Source: SAR116 cluster bacterium (GTDB taxonomy: Bacteria; Pseudomonadota; Alphaproteobacteria; Puniceispirillales; UBA1172). From it: a stretch of DNA of 16,827 nt. Made by a program: the position numbers and the translations under genes. This document shows, piece after piece, positions 6,880 through 14,579 of this stretch. Location of the stretch: the NCBI GenBank assembly GCA_002691725.1, contig NZIT01000058.1:8065-24891 (forward strand), in the 5' to 3' direction. Numbering within the stretch: position 1 is the first letter of the stretch; each line of letters opens with the position of its first letter. The notes beneath the pieces are model-generated. The model had not been told where the DNA came from and made no database searches. It was given only the letters and a program-made list of their open reading frames with translations.

Positions 6880-7389
6880 TCACGGCGTCACGGCATTCTG
6901 GCTCCAACACATTTTTTCATGTTCAATCAGTTTTGCTTTGATTTTCAAGTTGCGGTCATCATCAGGCTTTAGCGTCCTTATTGCACCAAAATTACCTAAA
7001 TCCCCATCGCGTCGCGTGATGCGGTGGCACGGGTAGATGATTGGCACCGGGTTTCGCGCACAAGCTGAGCCAGCGGCACGCGCGGCTTTTGGCTTACCTG
7101 CCCGATCTGCCAGTTCCTGATAACTGATTGTCTCACCATAGGCAACTTGCCTTAACACCTGAAGCCAGCCTTGATGCGACGCTGAGATATCTTCCAAATC
7201 AACAGGAACGCTAAACTGCTGGCGTTTGCCCGTGGCATATTCATGTAATTCCTGAAAGGCTTGATCAAGAATAGCATCTTGATCGGTTTGGGGCATCTCC
7301 ATCGTCATCCAGGTGAGATTGGTGATGGCTTTTCCGTTTGATGACATGCTAATGAAACCAAACGGAGTCATTTCTGTTCTTTGTGGCAT
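6880..7389 (-). CDS. ogt: Methylated-DNA-[protein]-cysteine S-methyltransferase (Ogt/MGMT-like)
   Basis: This suicide repair enzyme moves alkyl groups from O6-alkylguanine (and O4-alkylthymine) in DNA to its own cysteine. The active-site motif I-I-Y-P-C-H-R-I lies in the C-terminal domain. It is preceded by the helix-turn-helix-like segment Y-G-E-T-I-S-Y-Q-E-L-A-D-R-A-G-K-P and the arginine finger R-A-A-G-S-A-C-A-R-N-P. The usual G-x-L-G-G-Y/F-G-G after the active site is altered to G-D-L-G-N-F-G-A-I-R and slightly lengthened. I prefer ATG 7389 (169 aa). A GTG at 7431 would add 14 hydrophobic residues that are not typical and would run across the TATAAT element at 7402. The gene is divergent from mnmE and convergent with rho, so it is probably its own transcription unit. 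Confidence 0.88.
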   Translation of the reverse strand: MPQRTEMTPFGFISMSSNGKAITNLTWMTMEMPQTDQDAILDQAFQELHEYATGKRQQFSVPVDLEDISASHQGWLQVLRQVAYGETISYQELADRAGKPKAARAAGSACARNPVPIIYPCHRITRRDGDLGNFGAIRTLKPDDDRNLKIKAKLIEHEKMCWSQNAVTP

Positions 7390-7401
7390 GATTTTACCCA
7401 G

Positions 7402-7407
7402 TATAAT
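7402..7407 (+). promoter_or_regulatory. Perfect -10 element upstream of mnmE
   Basis: TATAAT sits 64 nt before the mnmE GTG in the ogt-mnmE divergent gap. The matching -35 region (TTGTGG at 7381-7386, spacer only 15) is poor, so the promoter is tentative. The surrounding GTATAATATAC is nearly palindromic and could serve both strands. Confidence 0.35.
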
Positions 7408-7471
7408 ATACGCATAGCCTGATGCTGGCACGAAAATGGGCTATATAAAAAATTATTATGAAGGAATTAAT

Positions 7472-8842
7472 GTGAACAGACAAGATGAAACTATTTTTGC
7501 GCTAGCGACCCCTGCTGGGCGTGCCGCGATACAAATTATTCGCATCTCGGGCACAGGCGCCGCGCGAGCGTTAAGGCGGCTGACTGGGCATCTGCCTGAA
7601 CCACGGCTAATGCGTTATTCTACGATCAGTGATCTGAATGGCGTTGTTATTGATTACGGGATGGCGCTGTGGTTGCCATCACCTGCCAGCCCGACAGGTG
7701 AAGATTATGCTGAGTTTCACTTGCATGGGACGCCGCAGATCGGCCGCATGGTGATGCTGACCCTTGAAGAGCTTCCGGCGCTTAGACTAGCTGATGCAGG
7801 TGAGTTCACAAGGCGAGCCTTTCTCAATGGCAAAATGACGCTAGATCAGACAGAGGCGTTATCTGATATTATTGATGCCGATACCGAAGCCCAGCACCGG
7901 CAAGCGATGGCCAGGCTTGATGCGCCTTTAAGCCAGCTGACGGAAACCTGGCGGCATGAACTGGTGGCTCTCATGGCGAGGCTAGAGACGCTGATTGATT
8001 TTGCTGATGAGGATATTCCTGCTGATTTGACTGATGACATTAATGAGCGGCTTGACCAGCTTATACATGGGATTGCGGCAACCTTAAATGATGCTACTCG
8101 CGGCGTTATCATCCGTGATGGTGTCAGTATCGCTCTTATTGGACGTCCAAATGCGGGTAAATCAACGCTTCTTAATGCTCTTGCTGGTCGTGATGATGCC
8201 ATTGTTTCCACCGAGGAAGGCACAACACGCGACATTATTAGAGTTTCACTCAATATTGACGGTTATGCTGTTCATCTTAAAGATACGGCAGGGTTGCGGC
8301 AAAGTGAGAGTCTTGCCGAGAAAGAGGGGATAAAGCGGTCATTAAAAGCCGCTGCTGAGGCTGACATTATCTTGCTGTGTATTGATGGCCAAGATGTTGA
8401 AAATAATGGCGATTTCGGCAGTCATTGGGCATCAATACATGCTGAGCTAGGCCTTGATCAGGCAGCAGCCAACCCGGTGATTATCCCCGTTTTAACCAAA
8501 ATGGATATCGTGTCTGATATTAAATTAGATAAGGATTGGCCATCCATATCTGCCGAAACAGGATTTGGCATGGATGCTCTGCGTATGGTGATCAGGGCGG
8601 CCATGGATCAGTTGCTGGGCTCGGGTGAGGCGGCGATGGTTAGCCGTGAGCGGCATCGCCTGGCGCTCTTATCTTGCCAAGAGAGTTTAATCTCAGCCAA
8701 AGAGGTTAATCCGGTTGATCAGCCCGAATTGCTGGCTGAGGATTTACGGCACGCGGCGCAAGCATTGGGGCGTATTTCCGGACAAGTTGATGTTGAGGAC
8801 TTACTTGATGAAATTTTTAGCTCTTTCTGTATTGGAAAGTAG
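7472..8842 (+). CDS. mnmE: tRNA modification GTPase MnmE
   Basis: With MnmG, MnmE forms the enzyme that installs the carboxymethylaminomethyl (or related) group at C5 of wobble uridine 34 in certain tRNAs. The 456-residue protein has an N-terminal folate-binding-type domain starting D-E-T-I-F-A-L-A-T-P-A-G-R-A-A-I (5-20), then helical and G domains: G1 GRPNAGKS (224-231), G2 region EGTTRD (249-254), G3 DTAGL (271-275), and G4 TKMD (342-345, Thr replacing the usual Asn). The C-terminus is the diagnostic CIGK (453-456). The start is GTG 7472, preceded by GAAGGA (7460-7465) at good spacing; an in-frame ATG at 7436 would add 12 residues with no ribosome site. It heads the mnmE-parS-mnmG-parS-rsmG-parAB block. 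Confidence 0.96.
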   Translation: MNRQDETIFALATPAGRAAIQIIRISGTGAARALRRLTGHLPEPRLMRYSTISDLNGVVIDYGMALWLPSPASPTGEDYAEFHLHGTPQIGRMVMLTLEELPALRLADAGEFTRRAFLNGKMTLDQTEALSDIIDADTEAQHRQAMARLDAPLSQLTETWRHELVALMARLETLIDFADEDIPADLTDDINERLDQLIHGIAATLNDATRGVIIRDGVSIALIGRPNAGKSTLLNALAGRDDAIVSTEEGTTRDIIRVSLNIDGYAVHLKDTAGLRQSESLAEKEGIKRSLKAAAEADIILLCIDGQDVENNGDFGSHWASIHAELGLDQAAANPVIIPVLTKMDIVSDIKLDKDWPSISAETGFGMDALRMVIRAAMDQLLGSGEAAMVSRERHRLALLSCQESLISAKEVNPVDQPELLAEDLRHAAQALGRISGQVDVEDLLDEIFSSFCIGK

Positions 8843-8861
8843 CAAACTATTGAAATATAAT
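8832..8861 (+). promoter_or_regulatory. Candidate sigma-70 promoter of mnmG, abutting parS
   Basis: TTGGAA (8832-8837, inside the end of mnmE) and a perfect TATAAT (8856-8861) are separated by 18 nt. The predicted start site (about 8868-8870) falls right at the edge of the parS palindrome at 8871. A second, weaker candidate nearer mnmG is TTGACC (8974-8979)-N17-TATGGT (8997-9002). Confidence 0.45.
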
Positions 8862-8870
8862 CATAAACTC

Positions 8871-8888
8871 ATGTTTCACGTGAAACAT
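8871..8888. promoter_or_regulatory. parS: parS centromere site (left of mnmG)
   Basis: The 18-nt perfect palindrome ATGTTTCACGTGAAACAT contains an exact copy of the 16-nt parS consensus TGTTTCACGTGAAACA, bound by ParB. It begins 29 nt after the mnmE stop, about 5 kb from the putative oriC, with parAB encoded 3-4 kb downstream. Confidence 0.95.
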
Positions 8889-8950
8889 TGCCTATCCGTC
8901 CCGGCGCCTCTATTTAGATATTCATCTGTCACAACATTCCCTAATATAAG

Positions 8951-8972
8951 CATGACATAACCATGACATAGC
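8951..8972. repeat. 11-nt tandem duplication in the mnmE-mnmG gap
   Basis: CATGACATAAC (8951-8961) is followed directly by CATGACATAGC (8962-8972), two copies with one difference. Function is unknown; it looks like a recent slippage duplication. Confidence 0.7.
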
Positions 8973-9069
8973 CTTGACCGATTTTAGCGTTGGGCGTATG
9001 GTCAGGACAATTCTTGATAATACAATTCATACGGGTTTTGCCTAAAGGCTGTTGGCATAAGAGGTTTTG

Positions 9070-10935
9070 ATGTCATCATTTGATGTTTTAGTTGTTGGTG
9101 GAGGTCATGCAGGCGTTGAAGCGGCGGCGGCAGCGGCGCGTATGGGCGCGCGGGTAGCCTTGCTGACCATGCGTAAGGACACCATTGGTGACATGTCATG
9201 CAATCCGGCGATTGGCGGCTTGGGGAAAGGGCATCTGGTGCGTGAGATTGATGCCCTGGATGGTTTGATGGCAAAGGCTATTGATGCTTCTGGAATTCAG
9301 TTTCGGATGCTCAACCGTTCACGGGGGGCTGCTGTCCATGGTCCAAGAGCGCAGGCTGATCGCGCTCTTTATAAAGCGGCCATTCAGCAATTATTGGCTG
9401 AGACGCCTCAACTGGCGGTGATTGAGGCAATGATTGGCGATATTATTGTCAAGGATGGGCGCTTTGCTGGATTGATAGCCGAAGATGGCACGGAATATCG
9501 CTCCACTGCCGCTGTCCTGACAACAGGAACATTTCTTGGCGGCATTATCCATCTGGGTGATGAGAGACAACAAGCTGGTCGTTTTGGTGAAAATCCGTCT
9601 AATCTGTTGTCGAAGCGGCTCCGTGATCCGGCGCTAAATCTTCAGGTTGGACGGCTGAAAACGGGCACTCCAGCGCGGCTTGATGGTGATACGATTGCAT
9701 GGGATCGGCTGGAGATGCAGCCAGCTGATAACCCGCCAATCCCATTTTCAACTCTGACAGATAAGATCACGGTTCCGCAAATCCCTTGCGGTATCACCCG
9801 AACAAATGCAGAAACCCATCGCATTATTGCTGACTCTATTCATCTTTCTGCCGTCTATTCAGGACAAATTGAAGGCCATGGCCCGCGTTACTGCCCTTCG
9901 ATTGAGGATAAAGTGGTTCGCTTCAAAGAGCGTCAGGCGCATCAGATCTTTCTTGAGCCAGAAGGATTGACAGATAATACAGTCTATCCCAATGGAATAT
10001 CCACGAGCCTGCCACGGCATGTTCAGGATGACATGATCGCGTCTATCGAAGGCCTGGAAAATGCGCGGATTATCCGCTATGGCTATGCGATTGAATATGA
10101 CTACATTGATCCAAGGAGTTTAACCCGGGCGCTAGAGCTGAAAGCCTTGCCGGGGCTATATCTGGCAGGTCAGATCAATGGCACAACAGGATATGAGGAG
10201 GCCGGCGCCCAAGGGCTTATGGCCGGAATAAATGCAGCCTTAGCAGTGGCTGGAGGGGCCGGAGCGGATAAGCCTTTCACCCTGGATCGAGCAACGGCTT
10301 ACACAGGTGTCATGATTGATGATTTGATCACTCGTGGCGCGCCTGAGCCTTATCGCATGTTTACGTCTCGCGCAGAATATCGGCTGTTGTTGCGAGCGGA
10401 TAACGCCGATCAACGGTTGACGGATAAGGGCATTGCCATTGGCGCCGTTAGCCAAGGACGTGCTGATGCCTGGCACAAAAAGAAGACTATATTGGCTGAA
10501 GCTAATGCAAAGCTCGATCAATGTTCAGCAACGCCGTCGATGCTAGCCAGGATTAATATTTCAGCCAGCCGCGACGGCAGAGCCCAAACAGCTCGAAAAT
10601 TACTGTCGCGTGAAGGGGTAACCTTAGCGCAATTGATGCCGCTTTGGTCAGAATTAGCCAGCATACCTGAGGCCTATCACCACCAATTAGAAACAGATTG
10701 CCGTTATGCCGCTTATCTAAACCGGCAAAAGTCTGATATTGAGGCGATGCGCAAAGACGAAGCGCTTGCGATACCAAACAACCTTGATTATCAGAAGATT
10801 GGCGGTCTATCAGCAGAAAGCATAGATATTTTGCGGCGCCATCAGCCTGAAACAATCGCGCAAGCCAGTCGCCTTGCCGGATTAACGCCAGCGGCGCTGT
10901 TGGTGCTTATCCGCTATATTAATCGAGCCGCCTAA
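9070..10935 (+). CDS. mnmG: tRNA uridine-5-carboxymethylaminomethyl(34) synthesis enzyme MnmG
   Basis: MnmG is the FAD-dependent partner of MnmE in modifying tRNA wobble uridine 34. The 621-residue product, of normal family length, has the dinucleotide-binding motif [12 protein letters not shown] (8-19), [14 protein letters not shown] (Cys45 in the conserved loop), T-G-T-F-L-G-G (153-159), and [12 protein letters not shown] (Cys276, the second conserved cysteine). The late FAD-binding stretch is [24 protein letters not shown] 9070 has AAGAGG (9059-9064) in front; the TTG one codon earlier is less likely. A parS lies in the gap before it, and a second parS begins on the last base of its stop codon. 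Confidence 0.97.
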   Translation: MSSFDVLVVGGGHAGVEAAAAAARMGARVALLTMRKDTIGDMSCNPAIGGLGKGHLVREIDALDGLMAKAIDASGIQFRMLNRSRGAAVHGPRAQADRALYKAAIQQLLAETPQLAVIEAMIGDIIVKDGRFAGLIAEDGTEYRSTAAVLTTGTFLGGIIHLGDERQQAGRFGENPSNLLSKRLRDPALNLQVGRLKTGTPARLDGDTIAWDRLEMQPADNPPIPFSTLTDKITVPQIPCGITRTNAETHRIIADSIHLSAVYSGQIEGHGPRYCPSIEDKVVRFKERQAHQIFLEPEGLTDNTVYPNGISTSLPRHVQDDMIASIEGLENARIIRYGYAIEYDYIDPRSLTRALELKALPGLYLAGQINGTTGYEEAGAQGLMAGINAALAVAGGAGADKPFTLDRATAYTGVMIDDLITRGAPEPYRMFTSRAEYRLLLRADNADQRLTDKGIAIGAVSQGRADAWHKKKTILAEANAKLDQCSATPSMLARINISASRDGRAQTARKLLSREGVTLAQLMPLWSELASIPEAYHHQLETDCRYAAYLNRQKSDIEAMRKDEALAIPNNLDYQKIGGLSAESIDILRRHQPETIAQASRLAGLTPAALLVLIRYINRAA

Positions 10936-10952
10936 TGTTTCACGTGAAACAT
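10935..10952. promoter_or_regulatory. parS: parS centromere site (right of mnmG)
   Basis: This is a second perfect copy of the 18-nt palindrome ATGTTTCACGTGAAACAT, with the exact 16-nt parS core at 10936-10951. Its first base is the last base of the mnmG TAA stop. It lies 19 nt before the rsmG start, so it is inside the probable mnmG-rsmG-parAB transcript. Confidence 0.95.
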
Positions 10953-10971
10953 TCCCGGAGTAGAGCTGATC

Positions 10972-11724
10972 ATGATTGCTGAAGATACGAGCCGTGATGA
11001 GATTCTGGCTGAAATAGGCGCAGATGCTGACATTACATCCAAATTAGATGGTTATGTCCGCCTGTTAGAAGAATGGCAACAAGGCATGAGCCTTGTCGGG
11101 CCAGGGACAATGCCACATATCTGGCAACGTCATATTCTTGATTCGGCACAGTTAATGCCATTTATTAAGCCTGAAACCGGCGCTATTATGGATATTGGCA
11201 GTGGTGCTGGCTTTCCTGGCTTGGTGCTGGCCATTCTTTATGGGGATAGGTTGAAAGCACCGCTTCAGCTTGTTGAATCGGACGGCCGAAAATGCCGTTT
11301 CCTGAAAGCCGTTATCACCGATATTGGCATTAATGCGCGGGTAACCCAGAAACGGGTAGAGGATTTATCATCTCTCTGGCCAGCAACCATTACAGCGCGC
11401 GCGGTTGCGCCCTTAAACAAGCTCCTGCAATGGACAGAGAAACAACATCATCCTGGTCTTACTTGTCTATTTATGAAAGGCAAAAAGGCCAAGGAAGAAT
11501 TGACCAAATGTCAAAACTATCACAAGATTAACCCCAAGATGCGGATTAATAGTCATGCTAGTATAACGCATCCTGATGGTGTGATTTTGCGGATTTCAGG
11601 ATTTAAAAAACTAGTGCAATCAGCACCTCATAAAGCTGCGGCCTCTAAAAGGGCACCTCATAAGACGGCACCTCATAAGACGGCACTTGGTAAGACGGTA
11701 AAGAAACAAAGGCGTAACCCATGA
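10972..11724 (+). CDS. rsmG: 16S rRNA (guanine527-N7)-methyltransferase with basic repeat tail
   Basis: RsmG (GidB) methylates N7 of G527 in 16S rRNA using S-adenosylmethionine; loss confers low-level streptomycin resistance in several bacteria. The protein has the family L-L-E-E-W-Q-Q-G-M-S-L-V-G region, W-Q-R-H-I-L-D-S-A-Q-L, SAM motif I as M-D-I-G-S-G-A-G-F-P-G-L (about 73-84), the acidic V-E-S-D-G-R-K-C-R-F-L, T-A-R-A-V-A-P-L near 143-150, and M-K-G-K-K. At 250 residues it is about 35-40 longer than usual. The excess is a Lys/Ala/His-rich tail made of pentapeptide units (APHKA, AASKR, APHKT, APHKT, ALGKT) ending V-K-K-Q-R-R-N-P. The stop overlaps the parA start by 4 nt (ATGA), so translation is probably coupled. 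Confidence 0.94.
   Translation: MIAEDTSRDEILAEIGADADITSKLDGYVRLLEEWQQGMSLVGPGTMPHIWQRHILDSAQLMPFIKPETGAIMDIGSGAGFPGLVLAILYGDRLKAPLQLVESDGRKCRFLKAVITDIGINARVTQKRVEDLSSLWPATITARAVAPLNKLLQWTEKQHHPGLTCLFMKGKKAKEELTKCQNYHKINPKMRINSHASITHPDGVILRISGFKKLVQSAPHKAAASKRAPHKTAPHKTALGKTVKKQRRNP
11623..11697 (+). repeat. 15-nt tandem repeats encoding the RsmG tail
   Basis: There are five consecutive 15-nt units in frame. Two are identical (GCACCTCATAAGACG at 11653-11667 and 11668-11682). One is closely related (GCACTTGGTAAGACG, 11683-11697), as is the first (11623-11637). The second (11638-11652) is diverged. They give a Lys at the fourth position of each pentapeptide. The high identity of units 3-5 suggests recent expansion. 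Confidence 0.85.
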
Positions 11725-12509
11725 TCGCACAACAAATCATTGCTATAAGTAATCAGAAAGGAGGGGTTGGTAAAACCACGACAACCGTCAATCTTTCAAC
11801 AGCTTTAGCAGCAACAGGGCGCTCTGTACTGGTCATTGATGCTGACCCTCAAGGCAATGCCAGCACTGGCCTCGGCATTGATAAAGATCAACGCGAGGAT
11901 GATCTCTATCAGCTTATCTCAGGCACGGTTACCCCAGAGCAAGCTATTATCAACACGAATATAAAAGGCGTCGATGTTATCCCGGCATCAGCTGATCTAT
12001 CTGCGGTTGAATTGGAACTGGCTAGCAAAGCAGATCGTAATAATCGACTTAAAGCATTGATTAACAATATAAAAACTGATTATGACTATATTTTTATTGA
12101 TTGCCCGCCATCACTTGGTCTTTTGACGGTTAATGCCTTATCTGCTGCGAATTCCGTTCTTATTCCATTGCAATGTGAATATTATGCACTTGAAGGGTTA
12201 TCACAATTAATGGATACGGTTGAGATGGTCAGAGCAGGCATTAACCCACGTCTAACCATAAAAGGCCTCGCGTTGACGATGTATGATAGCCGCAATAATC
12301 TGTCATCCATGGTCGCAAAAGATGTGCGTGAGCATTTGGGGTCGCTCGTCTATGAGACGGTTATTCCGCGAAATGTCAGAATATCAGAAGCACCATCTTA
12401 TGGCGTTCCCGTCTTATTATATGATATCAATTGCGCGGGATCCGAAGCTTATATCGCTCTGGCAGGTGAAGTTATTAAACAGGAAAAAAACAATGGAAAA
12501 ATCCGATAG
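11721..12509 (+). CDS. parA: Chromosome partitioning ATPase ParA (Soj type)
   Basis: ParA binds DNA non-specifically as an ATP dimer and is stimulated by ParB, driving origin segregation over the nucleoid. The 262-residue protein has the deviant Walker A KGGVGKTT (13-20), the A' motif V-I-D-A-D-P-Q-G-N (38-46), and Walker B I-F-I-D-C-P-P-S-L-G. It lacks an N-terminal helix-turn-helix, as in chromosomal ParA/Soj. ATG 11721 is embedded in the rsmG stop (ATGA), and the 3' end overlaps parB by 17 nt. The rsmG-parA-parB order and the two parS sites nearby mark it as the chromosomal, not plasmid, system. Confidence 0.97.
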   Translation: MIAQQIIAISNQKGGVGKTTTTVNLSTALAATGRSVLVIDADPQGNASTGLGIDKDQREDDLYQLISGTVTPEQAIINTNIKGVDVIPASADLSAVELELASKADRNNRLKALINNIKTDYDYIFIDCPPSLGLLTVNALSAANSVLIPLQCEYYALEGLSQLMDTVEMVRAGINPRLTIKGLALTMYDSRNNLSSMVAKDVREHLGSLVYETVIPRNVRISEAPSYGVPVLLYDINCAGSEAYIALAGEVIKQEKNNGKIR

Positions 12510-13512
12510 ATCACGTCAAAACACCAAAAATACGGAGAAAAAAACACCAACTCTCCGCAAAACTAGCGAAAAAGGGCTTGGCCGTGGATTAAAGGCTTTG
12601 CTAGGTGATGTGCCAGCACTGACCGCATTAAGCGGTGAGCAGGCGGATAATGCCGCCCCTAACACTAACCAAAACCCTGAAAAGACCGAAAAGACTGAAA
12701 AGACAGGGATAAGTGCCAACACATCCACACAGATTAGCGATCAGATTGTCGCTATCGAAAAAATTGAACCTAATCCATGGCAGCCAAGACGCCATTTTGC
12801 ACCAGATGAGTTAAACGAATTGGCGGATAGCATTACCAATCACGGCATTATTCAGCCGCTTTTGGTGCGTCCACATCCTGACAAATCAGATCATTATCAG
12901 CTAATCGCTGGTGAGCGTCGTTGGCGGGCGGCGCAATTAGCCCAGCGTCATGATGTTCCTGTTGTCATTAGAGACACCAATGAGCAACAAGCGGCTGAAA
13001 TGGCTTTGATTGAAAATATTCAACGCCAAGACCTCAATATCATTGAGGAGGCAGAAGGCTATCAGCGCCTCATGGCTGAGTTTGATTATAAGCAAGAGGA
13101 CTTGGCACAAGTTGTTGGTAAGTCGAGAAGCCATTTGTCAAATACCATGCGCCTTTTGACTTTACCTGATAAAATCAAGGCTATGCTGGCAGGGTCAGAG
13201 CTTTCTATGGGGCAAGTTAGGCCACTAATTGGCCATCAAGATGCCTTAGCGCTGGCCAATATGATCAAGACGCGCGGGTTAAATGCCAGACAGGCCGAAC
13301 AGCTGGTTAAAAAGGGCATAACAAAACCCCAAACCTCACAGCAAGAGGATGCTGATCTGAAGGCAATGGAAAAACAGATTGCTGAGCAGTTGGGGATGAC
13401 GGTTAAATTAGCTTTTGATCACAAAACCTTATCAGGGCGGGTTATGATTAGCTGCCGCTCACTTGATCAATTTGATGCGATTATCGGCAAGCTTACTGAT
13501 AAAAAGCTATGA
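12493..13512 (+). CDS. parB: Chromosome partitioning protein ParB (CTPase, parS-binding)
   Basis: ParB loads on parS, uses CTP to clamp and spread along DNA, and recruits SMC and ParA. The 339 residues show the ParA-interacting motif K-G-L-G-R-G-L-K-A-L-L-G-D (27-39), N-P-W-Q-P-R-R-H-F (94-102), the CTP-binding G-E-R-R-W-R-A-A (140-147), E-N-I-Q-R (174-178), and a helix-turn-helix around Y-K-Q-E-D-L-A-Q-V-V-G-K-S-R-S-H-L-S-N (199-217). A C-terminal dimerisation domain completes it. The N-terminal linker carries Glu-Lys-Thr repeats. ATG 12493 has AGGA (12481-12484) at 8 nt spacing and lies inside the parA 3' end. The reading frame stays open upstream to 12283, but there it is read inside parA and resembles no ParB. 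Its target parS sites are at 8871 and 10935. Confidence 0.97.
   Translation: MEKSDRSRQNTKNTEKKTPTLRKTSEKGLGRGLKALLGDVPALTALSGEQADNAAPNTNQNPEKTEKTEKTGISANTSTQISDQIVAIEKIEPNPWQPRRHFAPDELNELADSITNHGIIQPLLVRPHPDKSDHYQLIAGERRWRAAQLAQRHDVPVVIRDTNEQQAAEMALIENIQRQDLNIIEEAEGYQRLMAEFDYKQEDLAQVVGKSRSHLSNTMRLLTLPDKIKAMLAGSELSMGQVRPLIGHQDALALANMIKTRGLNARQAEQLVKKGITKPQTSQQEDADLKAMEKQIAEQLGMTVKLAFDHKTLSGRVMISCRSLDQFDAIIGKLTDKKL
12679..12705 (+). repeat. 9-nt tandem repeat in the ParB N-terminal linker
   Basis: GAAAAGAC(C/T/A) occurs three times head to tail, encoding E-K-T three times in the linker between the ParA-interaction motif and the CTPase domain. Only the last base differs between copies. Confidence 0.75.
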
Positions 13513-13518
13513 TTAATG

Positions 13519-13540
13519 GCGCCTGAATAATATTAGGCGC
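13519..13540. terminator. Possible bidirectional terminator between parB and holA
   Basis: GCGCCT (13519-13524) pairs with AGGCGC (13535-13540) around a 10-nt AT-rich loop, lying between the convergent parB stop (13512) and the holA stop (13533-13535). A clear T-run is missing on either side, so an intrinsic terminator is uncertain. Confidence 0.35.
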
Positions 13541-14561
13541 GTTGGCGGCGCTGTGCCATTTGACAGACCGCCAGCAACGCCTGGGCTACGGCCGTATCTG
13601 AATGTATACCTGACCTGGATTGTTTTTCGGCTTGCCCTAGTCTATCCAACGCGGCCATGACCTTTTGGCTTGTCCATTGATTGAGCTGGGATGAAATAGC
13701 AGGCTTTTCATTGAAAAAAATAGGCGGCTTATACTGACTAACGGCATCGGCAGGATTGAGACCGTTATCCATCATACAGCTTAGCCTGAACAGCCGTTGA
13801 AAATAGGCGATACCAGCGCGAATAATGGCTTCCGGCGCAATACCTTCGGTCATCGCGCGATCAAATTGCTGTCCCATCGCTGAGATGTGTCCAGATGCGG
13901 CAGAGCTAATGACCTGACTGGCGGCGACCGATGCGCTATCGCCAAGCGCCTCTGTCACCATGGCAAGGGTAATATGCCCATTTTCACCTGCCATGATGGC
14001 CAATTTTTCAATCTCTGAGCGGCTAATCAGACGATCACCGCCGAGATGGGTAGTGATCCATGTCATAGCATCATTATCGGTTTTGATATGATGCTGAGAG
14101 AAGATATCACGCGCTAATTGCGCGATTTGCCGGTGTTGATCAGGATAGCAGCCTATTGTTGCGCCGGTTTTGGCGCTATCCAGCATTTTAACAAGCTTAG
14201 ATTTGGTATTGATATCTGGTGCGCTAATCACAATTACCGCTTGCTCTGGCGGGTTCTCAATAACCGTTTTAACCGCCTCAGCGATTTGATCGTTTGCTTG
14301 TGTCACCCGAACCAGCCGCCTTTGCCCCATCGCAGGGATAGTGGCAGCGCTATCGTATAAAAACGCTTTATCCGATGCGATATCATCACCTGAAATGTCA
14401 GTAACGGCGAAAGGATCATTGATATCAGGAACAAGTGCTGCGCAAAGTGATTTGGCTCTTTCGCTGATAAGACCATTATCTTGGCCGTAAAATAAAGCCA
14501 ATACCAAGCCCGGTGGCGGTGATCGAAGAAAAGTATCAATATCTCGTGGAGCTATTTTCAT
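13533..14561 (-). CDS. holA: DNA polymerase III delta subunit
   Basis: HolA is the clamp-loader subunit that opens the beta sliding clamp. The 342-residue protein matches the family in length and order: N-terminal A-P-R-D-I-D-T-F-L then L-A-L-F-Y-G-Q-D-N-G-L-I-S-E-R-A (21-36), the R-R-L-V-R-V segment, V-I-V-I-S-A-P-D, the lid-like region with G-A-T-I-G-C-Y-P-D, and L-G-G-D-R-L-I-S-R-S-E-I-E-K-L-A, which is characteristic of the delta family. A C-terminal helical domain includes Y-F-Q-R-L-F-R-L. Low overall sequence conservation is normal for HolA, so gene order (leuS-lptE-holA) adds weight. It is the last gene of that operon, 18 nt after lptE. Confidence 0.92.
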   Translation of the reverse strand: MKIAPRDIDTFLRSPPPGLVLALFYGQDNGLISERAKSLCAALVPDINDPFAVTDISGDDIASDKAFLYDSAATIPAMGQRRLVRVTQANDQIAEAVKTVIENPPEQAVIVISAPDINTKSKLVKMLDSAKTGATIGCYPDQHRQIAQLARDIFSQHHIKTDNDAMTWITTHLGGDRLISRSEIEKLAIMAGENGHITLAMVTEALGDSASVAASQVISSAASGHISAMGQQFDRAMTEGIAPEAIIRAGIAYFQRLFRLSCMMDNGLNPADAVSQYKPPIFFNEKPAISSQLNQWTSQKVMAALDRLGQAEKQSRSGIHSDTAVAQALLAVCQMAQRRQRA

Positions 14562-14579
14562 AACCAGTTACTTTGGCAG

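Noticed and set aside
7390-7431. GTG start giving a 183-residue Ogt
   Set aside because: It adds a non-family hydrophobic stretch and runs across the TATAAT element in the divergent gap; ATG 7389 fits the family.
7846-8253. 135-codon open frame antisense to mnmE
   Set aside because: It lies fully inside the well-supported mnmE gene, is Ser/Arg/Ala-rich as expected of antisense reading, and matches no family I recognise.
8715-8960. 81-codon frame spanning the mnmE end and the first parS
   Set aside because: It mostly overlaps mnmE in another frame, has no ribosome site or family resemblance, and the parS palindrome explains the conserved part.
12283-12492. N-terminal extension of parB (open frame upstream of 12493)
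   Set aside because: This part is read out of frame inside parA, does not resemble ParB, and ATG 12493 has a good ribosome site.
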